Shown here: piece by piece, positions 10,351-23,190 of the stretch | How positions within the stretch are numbered: the stretch's first letter is position 1 | Layout of the letters: each line of letters begins with the position of its first letter | Assembly (NCBI RefSeq): GCF_035222485.1 | Contig: NC_085924.1 | Coordinates: forward strand, 3,782,001-3,846,000 | DNA from: Podospora pseudoanserina | Taxonomy: Eukaryota; Ascomycota; Sordariomycetes; Sordariales; Podosporaceae | Reading direction: 5' to 3' | DNA length: 64,000 nucleotides | Notes under the pieces: generated by a model | What the model saw: the letters and a program-made list of their open reading frames with translations, nothing else | Told to the model about the DNA's origin: nothing | Databases searched by the model: none | Translations under genes and position numbers: made by a program

Positions 10351-11145
10351 CACTTGTTCTGTTTACCAACCACATACCCACCCGCCACCCTCGCCCTCTC
10401 CATCTTGGCCACAACAGCGGGCATGTCTCTCTTCAGCCTCCCCAGCGTCTCCACCGCCTTGGTGTACGTCCCCTCGACAACCTCCTGTCTATCCAACTCG
10501 CCCATTCCCTCGAGTGCCTTTTTCCCGCTTTCCAACCCTTCCTCCCTCGCCCGTTGCAGCACTGCCGAAAGCATCTCCTCGTCTGTGGCTATCTGGGAGT
10601 TTGTGGCGGTCATGTAGGCGGATGCGGTCGCGGCGGGGACGCGCCGCTTGAGCTGGGCGATGGAGCGGAGGAGGTCTTCCTCTTGGGAGACGAGGGACTC
10701 GATCCTGTCGCGCTTGCGGGGGTCGAAGGGTTCGTAGTGGTCGGTTTGGGGGTTGTGATGGTCTTGCGGGTCGGAGGAGAAGAGGGTTTTGGGGAGGGGG
10801 GGCCGAGAGGGAGCCGTTTATTGAGAGGGAGGGAGGGAGAGGGTGAAGAGGCGGGTTATGTACTAGAGCGTAGCGAGCGTCAGCGGGCGCATCGTGGGAT
10901 GGGATTGGGAGTTGGGGAAAGGAAAGGGGAAAAGGGGAAGGGGGGGGAACGTACGTCGTTTACCAGCTTATCAATCTCGTTGCGCAACTCGTCTTCCTCT
11001 TGGGGATGGGGTTCCCTTCGTCGTCGAGGACGGGGGGGAAAGCGGCGTTGATGCTATCGGTCGCTGCTTTACGGACGTTGGTGATGAGGTACCGGAGGTC
11101 GTCTGGGGATTGGAGTTCGATTTTTCGCTGGATGGAGTCGTCCAT
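10350..11145 (-). CDS. Mis14/Nsl1-type kinetochore protein, reading frame broken
   Basis: Mis14 (Nsl1) is part of the Mis12/MIND complex that links centromeric chromatin to the Ndc80 complex. Exon 1 (11145-10955) encodes the family start RKIELQSPDDLRYLITNVRK and SINAAFPP. Exon 2 (10862-10350) encodes YITRLFTL, then YEPFDPRKRDRIESLV, SQEEDLLRSIAQLKRRVP and a helical C-terminus. The intron is GTACGT at 10954 to CTCTAG at 10863. The frame is not intact. The block VLDDEGNPIP and the block EEDELRNEIDKLVND lie in frames that differ by one base between about 11002 and 11038, next to G runs on the plus strand. Exon 2 has one in-frame TAA (minus strand, near 10820), which a pair of one-base differences around 10800-10845 would bypass. 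Because the gene is expected to be essential, consensus errors are likelier than loss of function. Confidence 0.75.
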
Positions 11146-12560
11146 TTTTATTTTATTTTATTTTTGTCACAAAAGTAGGGAGGGGGGGTTGTTTGTCGAC
11201 TTTCTTTCTTTGCTGGTTGGTTCGCAGGGAGGGCCGGGGATCAGATATTATAACTGCTCTAGTTATGCGCTATTTGCCGGAAAACAAGAATCTCTTTTTC
11301 TCTGTTCCCCTCCCCGGGTATAGCTTCGTCTCTCGTATCGTCGTGGTGTTTCGTGTCGTCGTCGTCGTGCTCAAGTCCTGGATGTTATTGTCGTCGTTGT
11401 CATATCAAAACATCCGTCCATCATCCCCCAAATCGCGACGCCAATATATCTTATCGATACTCTGAACGCCCAGTCTTCAATTAAGCACCTGGCCCGTGCA
11501 CACCACCTTCCCCGGACGCTAACCCCGAACTGCACAAGTCCAATCTGCCTGCGAAGAAAGCAGAAGTGGGGTTCACCACTTTGGTGGGGCGGAAGAAGCG
11601 GGGGGGCTTACAGCCTGCTCTCGGTGTTCCGCTACTGAAACCCCCATAGTCTCTAGGTTATCAGCTGCAGGTTAAGCTGATCTATCAACACACCCCCGCT
11701 TACATCCGGTTCAGACAGGGCGAGCGAGTGGTTGATATCTCAACTTCTATTGGCAGCAGACAAGACCGGGACCGGAAGTTCAAACAGGGACAAATCAACC
11801 GGGGACACTCTCGCTGACGCCAGACAGGGCTGCCAGACAGCAAACTGTTCGACAGTAGTAAATAAATAATATGTCTCCGTAACGAGAGCCTGGAATTCCA
11901 AAAGCAAACTATGTCAAAGGTCTGAACATGAATGATTACCAAACACCGCCTACCACCTGTGCCCAAAATCCCAATTACGCCTGTCAAAGCCACTCCCACG
12001 CGTGCGACAAAAGCCGAGAGAGGAGATTCTCCCCTCAAGGCAGGAAAAAAAAAGAAGAAAAAGATAAGAGAATAGTACCACCCGGTGTCACGCCCATCCC
12101 ACCGTCTGAAAAGGTGACTGACATATGCCCCGTCCCCGGCCAGCCACACCCGCCCCAAGTGTTGTTGTTTCCTTGTAAACAATAATGATATTTCCCCGAA
12201 CCCCCAACTAACGATGAACAAACAAGAACTCCTGGCACCAACCTAGCCGTGGGCCAAAAGAGCTACCCAATGGTAGACCGAAAGGAAAAGAAAGAAAAGA
12301 GCCGGAAAATCAATGACGACCTCCTGTCCACTTATGTGATGGTTTTCCTCGTCGAGTAGACGGCTGCTGGAGGTTGGACGAGGTAAGAAGTCGAAGTGAA
12401 TACTGATGCTGAACAATTGTCGAGAGTTTCTGAAAGAAAAAAGCTTGTCTAATAGTGGTTGATGAGTTGAGTTGTCGTGGAATACGGTTCGTGAAAATCG
12501 TTGTAGTATAATCATGCTGTTCTTGCCAAACATGGCTGCCTGTGTGTGCGCCTTGGACGT
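11146..12560. other. Intergenic: MIS14 promoter and 3' flank of small unknown gene
   Basis: Nothing coding is recognised on either strand in 1.4 kb. Frames in this stretch are short with unremarkable composition. Sequence near 11150-11165 is a T/A stretch just before the MIS14 ATG. Confidence 0.4.
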
Positions 12561-13132
12561 TTATTGAGGCAGCATCTTCTTGATCTCCTCGTCACTGATG
12601 TGGATCTCGACGATGGGATCACGGCGCTGGTCGAGCGGGGTGTATTCAAAATCGCTCATGGATGGCAGGAAGATTTCGGGATTCCAGACGAAGCCTTGTC
12701 CCCTCTCGAGGTAGGTCACCTGGTGGCACCGTGTGAGTGGCGGGGGTCAAGCACAGCATTGTAGCACTTCTGCCACTGCTGGCAGCCAGGACAAGGAAAC
12801 AACTTACCAGTCTCATGGGTCCTTCGTGATCCTCGCCGCCAATCCGGATGGTCGTGCACTCCTGCTTGGTGAAAGCAGAGCCTGCGTGTTCATCATTAGC
12901 ATCCCGTTTGGGATTGGGGGGGAAGCAAAGAGTAATGAGGTCAGGACTTACTCAAAAGGCTGGGTCGTCTGGCGTGCACCTTTTGCTTCTGAGGAGCCCT
13001 AGGTGAGGCCTTGGGAGAGTGGCCTGGCGTGCTCGGGGAGCTAGAGTACGACGACGGCGACGAGCCATCCTGGCGGTTCGCCTGGCGATGGCGCTGGTCG
13101 GGAATGGCGATCGAGGTAGGCATGTTGTCCAT
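12561..13132 (-). CDS. Conserved small protein of unknown function
   Basis: Three exons give 137 residues: 13132-12952, 12881-12808 and 12719-12561. The first two joins use GTAAGT donors and CAG acceptors, and the frame is kept throughout. The N-terminal half is Ser/Pro-rich and basic, likely disordered (SSPSSYSSSPSTPGHSPKAS, then KQKVHARRPSLLSS). The C-terminal half is compact: FTKQECTTIRIGGEDHEG, PMRLVTYLERGQGFVWNPEI and a final acidic helix ISDEEIKKMLPQ. I believe a protein of this shape recurs in other Sordariomycetes, but I know no function for it and it has no domain I can name. The RRPSLL motif could be a kinase site. It is divergent from RPT3, with 1.3 kb between the two starts. Confidence 0.75.
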
Positions 13133-14422
13133 GGCGGGCTAGGACTAGGAGACTTTAGGCTTTGGTAGGGTAACAGAACAAGACCGCCAGGTCTGTCGGG
13201 GCGAATTGAAGGTGCGGGGGAGGTAGTGTGGATTATTGGGTTGGGTTACGACTATGCTGCTACTGCCGAAGGAACGCGCAGAGCTGCAGGGACGGAGATA
13301 CCATGTATTTATTCGCAGAGTATACTCCGTAAATGTTGGAAGCAGAGGAGCAGAGGAGCAGAGGGAGCAGAGGGAGCAAAGGGAGCAAAGGGAGCAGAGA
13401 AGCAGAGAAGCAGAGAAGCAGAGAAGCACAAGCACGTCAGACGGTGAAAATGGCGGGGCGGGGGACCGGGAGTGAGGAAGATGTAATGTGAAAGAAAGGC
13501 GAAGAGAAGGGTTTTAGAAGAGGCAGCAGGCGGGTAAGACCTGAGGAGGAGTGAGTAACCCCTCAGGGTGTCGGGTCGTCTCCCGAATGGTATGCGTACT
13601 GTGTACCTGGGATGTGACTAACATGGGAACCTTTGTCTCCAACACAACGAACCCCTCCAACCATCCAGGATCCACGCCATCAACTGACTCAGGCCATTGC
13701 AGGGCAAAGGCAAGATAACGGCGACCGGCATCTCTGCCTCCCACCCAATAGCTGGCCATCCTCAGCGATGAACGCTACGTGGGAGGGCTGAACAGGCCTT
13801 GGCTCGTGAAGTCGGTAGTGAGGTAGCATGCCACTCTTTAGTGTGGGGTAGGATGTAGCCAACGTCCTTCTCCGCACCGCTTGCCTAATGCTGCAAGGCA
13901 ATCTCATGATTGCGCCCAAGGGGCGACTAGAGATTATTCTCAGTTTTGTGCTACAGAAACTTGCCATGGAAGACAGTTCCCTCAGTGTCATCAGTTCTAG
14001 GTCGAGCGGTGACGAGGAAGCACGGCAGCAGCTCGTTGCAACAAGCAGCAACCTTGAAAAGTTGGACCTTGAATTGCAGAAGCACAGGCCACACCAGTGC
14101 CCACCTTGTCCTCGACCTCTTTCGGCCTAGCCCCCCCGCCTCATCAATCAGACAAGGCTGCCGAACCAATCCCACCGCTCAGAATCCTCAGGCTCCAGGC
14201 GGGTGACGAGCCACTTGGAAGCTAATCGCCAAGATATACCTGACTGCTGCTGCCACGCGCCACGAGGCGAAAGCAACAACGACAGAACACCATCGAAACC
14301 ACTTTCCATACGAAAACATTTGCAATTTGCTTGCATTTTGCATTCCGGCATCACCAGAACCTACCGCACTATTCAAATTCATCGCATCAGCCTCGGGAGA
14401 GAAAGGGATATCTAGGGCAAAA
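13133..14422. promoter_or_regulatory. Divergent upstream region, small unknown gene / RPT3
   Basis: No gene is seen in 1.3 kb between two divergent starts. It contains a G/A-rich hexamer tract at 13339-13433. The yeast proteasome control element GGTGGCAAA was looked for and not found as an exact match. Confidence 0.45.
13339..13433 (+). repeat. Purine-rich (GCAGAG/GGAGCA)n tract
   Basis: About 95 bp of imperfect 5-7-bp units (GAGCAGAG, GGGAGCAAA, AAGCAGAG), all purine except one C per unit. It lies about 210 bp upstream of the small unknown gene (minus strand). Confidence 0.8.
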
Positions 14423-15802
14423 ATGGGTGACGTCCTGGTCGAAAGCGCTGCCAACAGCGTCCAGCCTCACAAGAAGAGCATCCCCTCCACCATCCCTAGC
14501 ATCGAGAACTTCGAGGGCGTAACGACAGAGGGCAACGATGAGTACGAGAACCTCAAGCGGCTGCAACGGCAGCTGGAGTACATTCAGCTGCAGGAGGAGT
14601 ACATCAAGGACGAGCAAAGGTAGCCGCTCGCACTTTCTGCAGTCGACGTGGGACAGGAGCTAAACCTTTTGGTGTTAGGAGTCTGAAGCGTGAGTTGGTG
14701 CGGGCACAGGAGGAGATCAAGCGCATCCAGAGCGTCCCCCTGGTCATCGGCCAGTTCATGGAGGCCATTGACCAAAAGTAAGCACGCTTCATCCTCGACC
14801 CTCGACCAACCCAGCTAACAAACCATTACCAGCACTGGCATCGTTCAGTCCTCCACCGGCAGCAACTACGTCGTCCGCATCCTGTCCACCCTCGACCGCG
14901 AGAAGCTCAAGCCCTCCTCCTCGGTCGCCCTCCATCGCCACTCCAATGCCCTCGTCGACATCCTCCCCCCCGAAGCCGACTCCTCCATCGCCATGCTCGG
15001 CGCCGACGAAAAGCCCGACGTGACCTACGCCGACGTTGGTGGTCTCGACATGCAAAAGCAGGAAATCCGCGAGGCCGTCGAGCTCCCTCTCACCCATTTC
15101 GACCTCTACAAGCAAATCGGCATCGACCCTCCCCGCGGTGTTCTCCTCTACGGCCCCCCCGGTACCGGCAAGACGATGCTTGTCAAGGCCGTCGCCAACT
15201 CGACCACGGCCAATTTCATCCGCGTGGTCGGGTCCGAGTTCGTCCAGAAATATCTCGGTGAAGGCCCCCGCATGGTCCGCGACGTCTTCCGCATGGCTCG
15301 CGAGAACGCCCCGGCCATCATCTTCATCGACGAAATCGACGCCATCGCCACGAAGCGTTTCGATGCTCAGACCGGTGCCGATCGGGAAGTCCAGCGTATC
15401 CTGCTCGAACTCCTCAACCAAATGGATGGTTTCGACCAGACGGCCAACGTCAAGGTCATCATGGCCACCAACCGAGCCGACACGCTTGATCCTGCCCTTC
15501 TCCGTCCCGGCCGGCTCGATCGCAAGATTGAGTTCCCCAACCTTCGTGATCGCCGTGAGAGGAGACTGATCTTTACGACGATTGCGGGCAAGATGAGCTT
15601 GGCGCCAGAGGTTGACTTGGATAGTTTGATTACGAGGAACGATCCGCTGAGCGGCGCCGTGATTGCGGCGATTATGCAGGAGGCGGGGCTGAGGGCGGTG
15701 AGAAAGAATAGGTACAACATTATTCAGAGCGATTTGGAGGATGCGTATAGCAGCCAGGTGAAGGGGACGACGGATGAGAACAAGTTTGATTTTTACAAAT
15801 AA
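14423..15802 (+). CDS. RPT3: 26S proteasome regulatory ATPase subunit Rpt3
   Basis: Rpt3 (human PSMC4) is one of six AAA ATPases of the proteasome base ring that unfold substrates and open the 20S gate. Three exons give 421 residues: 14423-14619, 14679-14777 and 14833-15802. The length matches yeast Rpt3 closely. The N-terminal coiled coil is near residues 40-85 ([20 protein letters not shown]), followed by the OB-fold region ([33 protein letters not shown]). The AAA module has Walker [11 protein letters not shown], Walker [10 protein letters not shown], sensor-1 MATNRAD and the arginine-finger region [14 protein letters not shown]. The end FDFYK is the HbYX-like tail that docks into the 20S alpha ring. 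Introns have CTAAC-type branch points. All sequence needed for function appears present. Confidence 0.97.
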
Positions 15803-17245
<1,443 letters not shown>

Positions 17246-19320
17246 CTAAGTCCCCATCGCAACCCCCAGTTCCAACAGCAGCTTCACAAACTTAGTATGC
17301 AGCTCCAGAAAAAAGTCCGGCATCCCCACCAGCTCCGCCAACCCCTCTGCTTCAACGCCACCCCTCCCCCGCCCCCGCAAACCCACTGCCCATACGTCTC
17401 GACAAACCCCCCATGCCCCCCGTTAGAAAACTACTCCTCTCATTATTATTACCCTGTTGCTGCTGCTGCTGCTGCTGTGGTGGTGGTTCGCCCATAGCAA
17501 AACTCCCATACCCCGGGCCAGGCATTATCGGACTCGAGGCGTTGCTACCGCCCGTCGATTCGGCAAGGGCGCGCTCGGCTTCCGCTTCGGCGAGGGCTTG
17601 GATCCAGGTTGCCATGTCCCTAAAGGCTGAGGCGACATACCCAAAAGTTTTCATGGCGAGGCGTTCGCGGTGGGTCGACAAGGCTAAAAAGGCGTACACC
17701 CGCTTATGGCCGCGGGCGTGCACATCTGGGATGCGGAAAATGTAGGCCGTGGTGTAACCCGCTGCCGGGTCGCCAAAGAAGATGGGGCCGCCTGATACGG
17801 CGTTGCCTACGCTGTGGGTGGTCACAAAGGCGGGTGTGATGGGTGAGGCGCAAGGGGTGGACATGGCTGACGGGTTGGTAGGTGAGGTTTGTGGCGCTCT
17901 AGGTAGAGTTTCTAGCGACAATGTCCGCAGACAAGAAGCCCGGACGATGGAAAAGGATGAGGGGGCCAGGGGTTCGTGGGTGGAGATGTACTCTAGGTAG
18001 TGAGTGTGTGAGTTCATGTTAGCCACCGAGCTGCTTTCGCTCGAGCGGGAGGCGACCGACGCTGCGGTGGGCGTGCGGCGGTGGGTTGGTCGAAGTGTTG
18101 GGTTGGAGGACTCATCCTCGGATGCGGTAGAAGAAGAAGACTGTGATGTTGGTGGTGAGGTGGTGTTGTACACTCTTGCGCAAGGCGCCTTGGAGCGCAA
18201 AGTAGGACCGCGTTCGGGTCGGGAGTCCGCCCCGACGCCGCCGCTTCCGGGTTGAAGTTTTGGTAGAGTCAAGGCGCAGTTGTCACACGGCCCGGCTCGG
18301 CGGGTCACATAATCATCATATGTCTTGCGGAAGGACGAGTCTTGCCATGGTTTGGACTGCTGCTGCTGCTGCTGATGCTGTTGCTGTTTTGAGTTGGGTG
18401 GTGCTCCTTCTGGTGGTAGTTGTGGGCTCTGTGGTGGTGTTTCCACCGCCGAACCGCCGAGACCGCCAGATAAAGATGATGCTGCTACCTGCGCGGCACG
18501 TCGTAGGGCGGCCCTGTGGGTTTGAGCCTCTTGTTCGGCTGCAGGAAGTGACGAGCTCCGCCGGGCGTCTGCAAAGTTCATTCGTCGAAGCGCCTCCGTG
18601 ACAGCGGTGGTGGCTTGCGTTGACTCTCCTCCCGGCATCGGAACGCTGGAGCGCGGCCGGTCGGGGCCTGACCCGGGACGGTCATGCAGCTCATCGTCAT
18701 AGCATACGTTGCAGGGGACCGGCAGCCCCTCGGTGACCATCAGGGGCGTGGGCCCGTGAAGATCACAGTAGTGGGCCAGACACAGCTGTAGGTGAGGAAT
18801 TAGCATCGTGTCGTGATGAGGGCAGGCATGGCATGTGAAAAGGGCAGAGATGGAGGAGAAAGAAGGAAGAGCATGGTGGCATCGGGGGAGAAAGAAAGGG
18901 AGGCGCATTTGTCAAAGAGACTCGGTTTCGCTGCTGATTGAGCCGAACGCGTTGGGATGGGACGCTTATGGGCTCGGTCTAATCCCTTTGAAATGAAACA
19001 CCAGCACGTGGAGGAGTGGCCCAATGCCGATATTTGCTGCGCGGTGGCTCCAAAGCTGCCGGACTGCTGGGACTCTGGTCGTCAAGGCTGAGAGGCGTGG
19101 GGGTGCACAGCAGGAGACAGTCGAGAGAAGTCGTCCAAAGTGAGGCGGTGAACAGTTGTTGGGTTGCATTTGGAAGATGCGACAAGGGCAAACGGCAAGC
19201 ACAGCATCAGGCATCGAATGACCATGCAGCCAGCCATGCATCGAGGTATTGGGGGGGGGGAGGAAGATTATGATTATGGGTGATTCTTGCGAGCGACGAG
19301 CAACTTACTATCGACGTCAT
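17246..19320 (-). CDS. LST7: Folliculin/Lst7 homologue
   Basis: Folliculin and yeast Lst7 act with their FNIP/Lst4 partner as a GTPase-activating complex for Rag/Gtr proteins upstream of TORC1 on the vacuole. Model: 19320-19309 (MTSI), 18785-17396 and 17346-17246, 500 residues in frame. The longin-type start is LCLAHYCDLHGPTPLMVTEG, followed by Cys pairs (CNVC, CDNC) that are typical of the family, long disordered Ser/Gln-rich linkers, then THYLEYISTHEPLAPSSFS, GGPIFFGDPAAGYTTAYIFR, HKRVYAFLALSTHRERLAMK and the closing helix GLAELVGMPDFFLELHTKF. Two joins are less certain. The 4-codon first exon needs a 523-nt intron; a start at MLIPHLQ (18808) would avoid it. The last intron is only 49 nt (GTATGG to GCAG) and G-rich, but is needed to reach the conserved C-terminus. 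Glutamine runs lie near 18360 and 17460. Confidence 0.85.
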
Positions 19321-20247
19321 GACTGGGTGCTGAGAGTGGTAGGTAGCTTATCGCAAAACTCTCAAAAATATCATGCTGCTGCTGTTTGGCGCCAACGAGA
19401 TAGATGAAGGTGGTTTGCGACGCGGGGCGCGCGGGTGGGAGGTGGGTTGTGGCGACAAGGCTGGCAGGTGGTTCGACTGAGGAAGTGTATGTTGTTGTTT
19501 TCGTTTTCTGTTTGCTGTTCGTGGCGGGGGTGCTGGACTCTGTAACGATCGTCTTTCTCTCCGAATCAGAGGCTGGTTGGTTGAGGTGGTGAAATGATTG
19601 AATATCTCGGGGGGTCGGGGCAAGAGGTGATCAACCTCGGAGTGAAATATCGCGAGCCATGGCAGCTGTGGGATTTGCGGGGAGGGGGAGGGGGGGAGTG
19701 CGGCGCCAACGATTCGTGATGATGATGATGATGATGCTGATGCTGATCAAGACCCCTGTAAGGTACTTTGGGAGGGTTGAGGTACTTGGGGGAAAGCGAC
19801 CTAGCGTATCGATAAGGTAAGGTAAGGTAAGGTGGTAAGGCAGCGATGAGAAAAGCGTTGGCTATGTGGCAGCAACAGCGCCGGTGGTTTTCTGGGAGTA
19901 GTAGAGCCGATTGATCGCCAGTGGTCGAGATCTTGGGGAAAAAAAGAACAAAAATGAGGTGATGCAGGGCTGATGGATCCCTCTTATTCAATCCTTCTGG
20001 AAGCGCGGCGGTTGTGCCATAGTGGAGTTGCTCTCAACTGCTACGCCGAATTGGGGGGGACCCCCGGTTCTTCCGACCGGCACCAGGAACCGTGGTCCTT
20101 GGAAATTTCACAGCCGGGAGATGTTCGAGGCCTTGTCCACCATCTTGGCAGGTCCTTCCTACAAGAACAACACGAGAATGAAATTATATGTGATACCTAC
20201 CACGTCTTGTCTCTCTGTCTCTCTCTCTCCCTCTCTCTCTCTCTCTT

Positions 20248-20288
<41 letters not shown>

Positions 20289-23190
20289 AGCTCTTCTCCT
20301 CTCCTTCTAAGAAAAACAAAATGTCACCATCGGCCAATTGACCGGCCGCATTAGCTTGATGTCGACAGTGACAGTGACAAAACGATCCTGCCCGCACCCC
20401 GCGCTCTCCAACCTTGTCACTCACTCATCCAGTGCATATGCAACTGCTTCCCAAAATATCCTCCCCTCTCACAAAACCATCGGATGTCTTTTCTGTCTCT
20501 CCAGGCGAGAGCCCCAGCTAGGCTAGTGAGACGTTCATCTCCGTGTCTTAGTCACTAATACACCGGTCTGTGACCTGATTGCCGGGTTTCCACGTGGGAG
20601 AAATCCATCTGGACCGCTGCCACCCCCCCCCTCCCGGCTCCACGGGTTGATCAGGCTGATCTTGGTCTGCAAATCGGCAGCGTCTTATTTGTAACCTCTA
20701 CGGGACACCATTCATCCGGGCCTCTGTTTTGGGTTGAACAGCATCGACAAAGTCCCTCGTGATTTTTGTCACCAGGTTAGTTCTCTGCCGGTTGAATTGC
20801 ATCTCTCACCTACATATGTCGCACAGTGGCACCGTTACAAGCGACCGTTGACACTTGCACTCTTGCCGCCGTCGCCGCCTCTTGGCCCTGAGAAAATCCC
20901 CACACTCACACCTCCCTCTTTAAGAACAAGTCTCAAGCCCCTTACCCATGTCTAGCACGCGGCTCTCCTTTTCTTTCGTTTCTAATTCGGACATTCCGAA
21001 TTGATGCCCAAGAAGAACTCCGCCCGAAACAACGGGAAACAGTTTCTTGACACGAACCGAAGGGGGGGGGAAGAGTCCACGAAACAGTCGAAACAATTTC
21101 AACCCTCGCCAAACATCCTGCTCATGCAGATGAGAACATGGGGGGAGAGGGGCAGGGTAACGATTCCATCACCTCGATTTCGTCACCTTGATTTCATCAT
21201 CCCGCTCACACAACGCGGCTCGCTCGCACTCGCTTATTTGTCTACTTCAGAACATACCTGTTCTCTCTTGCGGTTACCATTTTTGATATCTCTCAATCCC
21301 GTTTAGGACACACACACACACACACACAAACCATGCTTAGGAAAATCTTGGTGGTGTGTGTGAGTGGAGGACACGGTCACCACCACCACCAAAACACCCA
21401 ACGTATCAAGAACCAAAAAAAACCAAAAAAAAAACAGGAGAGATATTTAAGCATCTTTTTAGCCTCTGCGCTTCTCCGGTCCGAAACCCACTTCTTCCCG
21501 TTGTCTGGGAATTGACCTACCTTCCTTCCATCACACCGTAGTAAAAAAGCAACCTACCACCTGCGACGCTCTAACGACGTCAACAAGGGTGAGTTATAGG
21601 TATTAGGTGCCGTAGCTAAAAAGGGGGGGGGGGTGGTAATGCTAAGGTACAAAAAACGTTGGATTATGATGCCGGGTGTTACTCTACTTTTTTGCTAGAT
21701 AGTTATATCCCGTCGTCGTCAACAGCACTCTGTCAACCAATGTCGTTGAAGCCTCGCCTCAAAAGAAAAAGACTACAAACACCACCACCACCACCTCCTC
21801 CTCCTCCTCCTTCTCCTCCTTCTCCTCCTCCTCCTCCTCGTGTTACTGAGAAGTCTCGCAAGCATCCCCAGAATCAACTCTAGCAGCCCCTCCCAAATTC
21901 TACCGAGGGTAAACCTCCCCGAGGTTCTCGGGATATCTAACCTCGGGGACGACATCAGTTTGTTTTTGTTCCCGCCGCCCCCCACCCCTCCACCGGCAAA
22001 GTTTTCTTTCCTGTCGGGATTCAACGTCGTTTTTTTACCCCGGATTATACAAAAATTCCTGGGAAGGACCCAAAACCCGGATATTCTGGCATTTTTCCCC
22101 CCCCCCATCTGCAACAGTGTGATGACAACAGGTATGGAGCCCAACCTTGGATCCAGTCAATGCCAGTTTTATCCGGCCGACACCTTGGATTGATGGTACC
22201 CGGCTGGGCAAACTTGACGGTTGTAATCTGTTATCTTGCCTTTCCAGAAGGAAAAAAAACCGAAGAAAAAGAAATAATGCTTTACTGGATCGGTGGCTGT
22301 TGCTTGTTTTTCTCATCGTCATCAGCTCGTCATGACCATGTGAGCTGAAGTGAAATCAGTTCGTGATCTTTTATGTGCAATAGCGGCTACAAGACATCTT
22401 TTACTCCCCTGATGAGGTAGCTTGGACTTGAGTGATATACCCCAACCAGGGTTATACGTAGTGTGCGTGGAAAAACTCATGGAGAATTCCGAATTATTTG
22501 CCAGAATGTAGGATGGTAAAATACAAAAACAACCCGGCCCTTTTCGAGGGCCAGGATTTGATCGTAGCTATCAAGGAGACATCTCTACGCTGAAGGGGAC
22601 GTCTCTCTTCGTTTCACTCTACTTCCACACCTTAGGGTACACATTGATGTCAAACTGTGAATCGTACAGAAATGTCAATGCAATAGCACCTCTCTCCTTT
22701 CCTTTCCTATCCTATCCCCCATTTCCTCATCCTATGCAACCACATTCCCCATCCTATGCAACTACATCCCCTAAAACCATGCCAAAATACCTGGGTATCT
22801 AAAAGGAAACAAAAACAAGAGAAAAAAAAAGAGAAAACCCGCCCCCATGTTGAATCATACAAAACTCGTCAATCCTATCTTACCCCCTCCAATAATTATA
22901 GTAAAAACTCAAAACAAAAAGAAAAAAAATCCATCTAACATGTATGCCTCCCCAAAGATATATATGCCCACCCATGCGATGAAAGAAAACAGAAGAAAAA
23001 AACGCTCAGACAAAGAAACAACAACCAAAAAAAAACACCGCCCCTATTATCCCCCCCTTAAAATGCAATTGCTCCTCCTTCCCACACACATCTACTGGAA
23101 AGTCTCAAGCAAAAGGATCCCTCCCCTCACTCTTCTCAAACTCAACCTCCACCCTCTTCTTCGCCGGCTCCCCCTCCCTATGATCATCTT
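19321..23190. other. 3.9-kb interval without a recognised gene (LST7 upstream; PTP 3' flank)
   Basis: No conserved protein is recognised. The first kilobase is probably the LST7 promoter. Features seen are a (CT)n leader-like tract at 20214-20288, CA repeats near 21310, a run of TCC triplets near 21790-21840, and several runs of 8 or more C or G. Pyrimidine-rich sequence with short spliceable segments could belong to an untranslated RNA, but nothing here proves a transcript. Confidence 0.4.
20214..20288 (+). repeat. (CT)n microsatellite
   Basis: About 75 bp of CT repeats with a few CC, TT and TAT interruptions. It sits in the non-coding interval upstream of LST7. Confidence 0.85.

Noticed and set aside
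20034-22400. Possible spliced gene in the interval upstream of LST7
   Set aside because: Some GT-AG pairs and short frames exist, but composition is low complexity and no conserved peptide appears.
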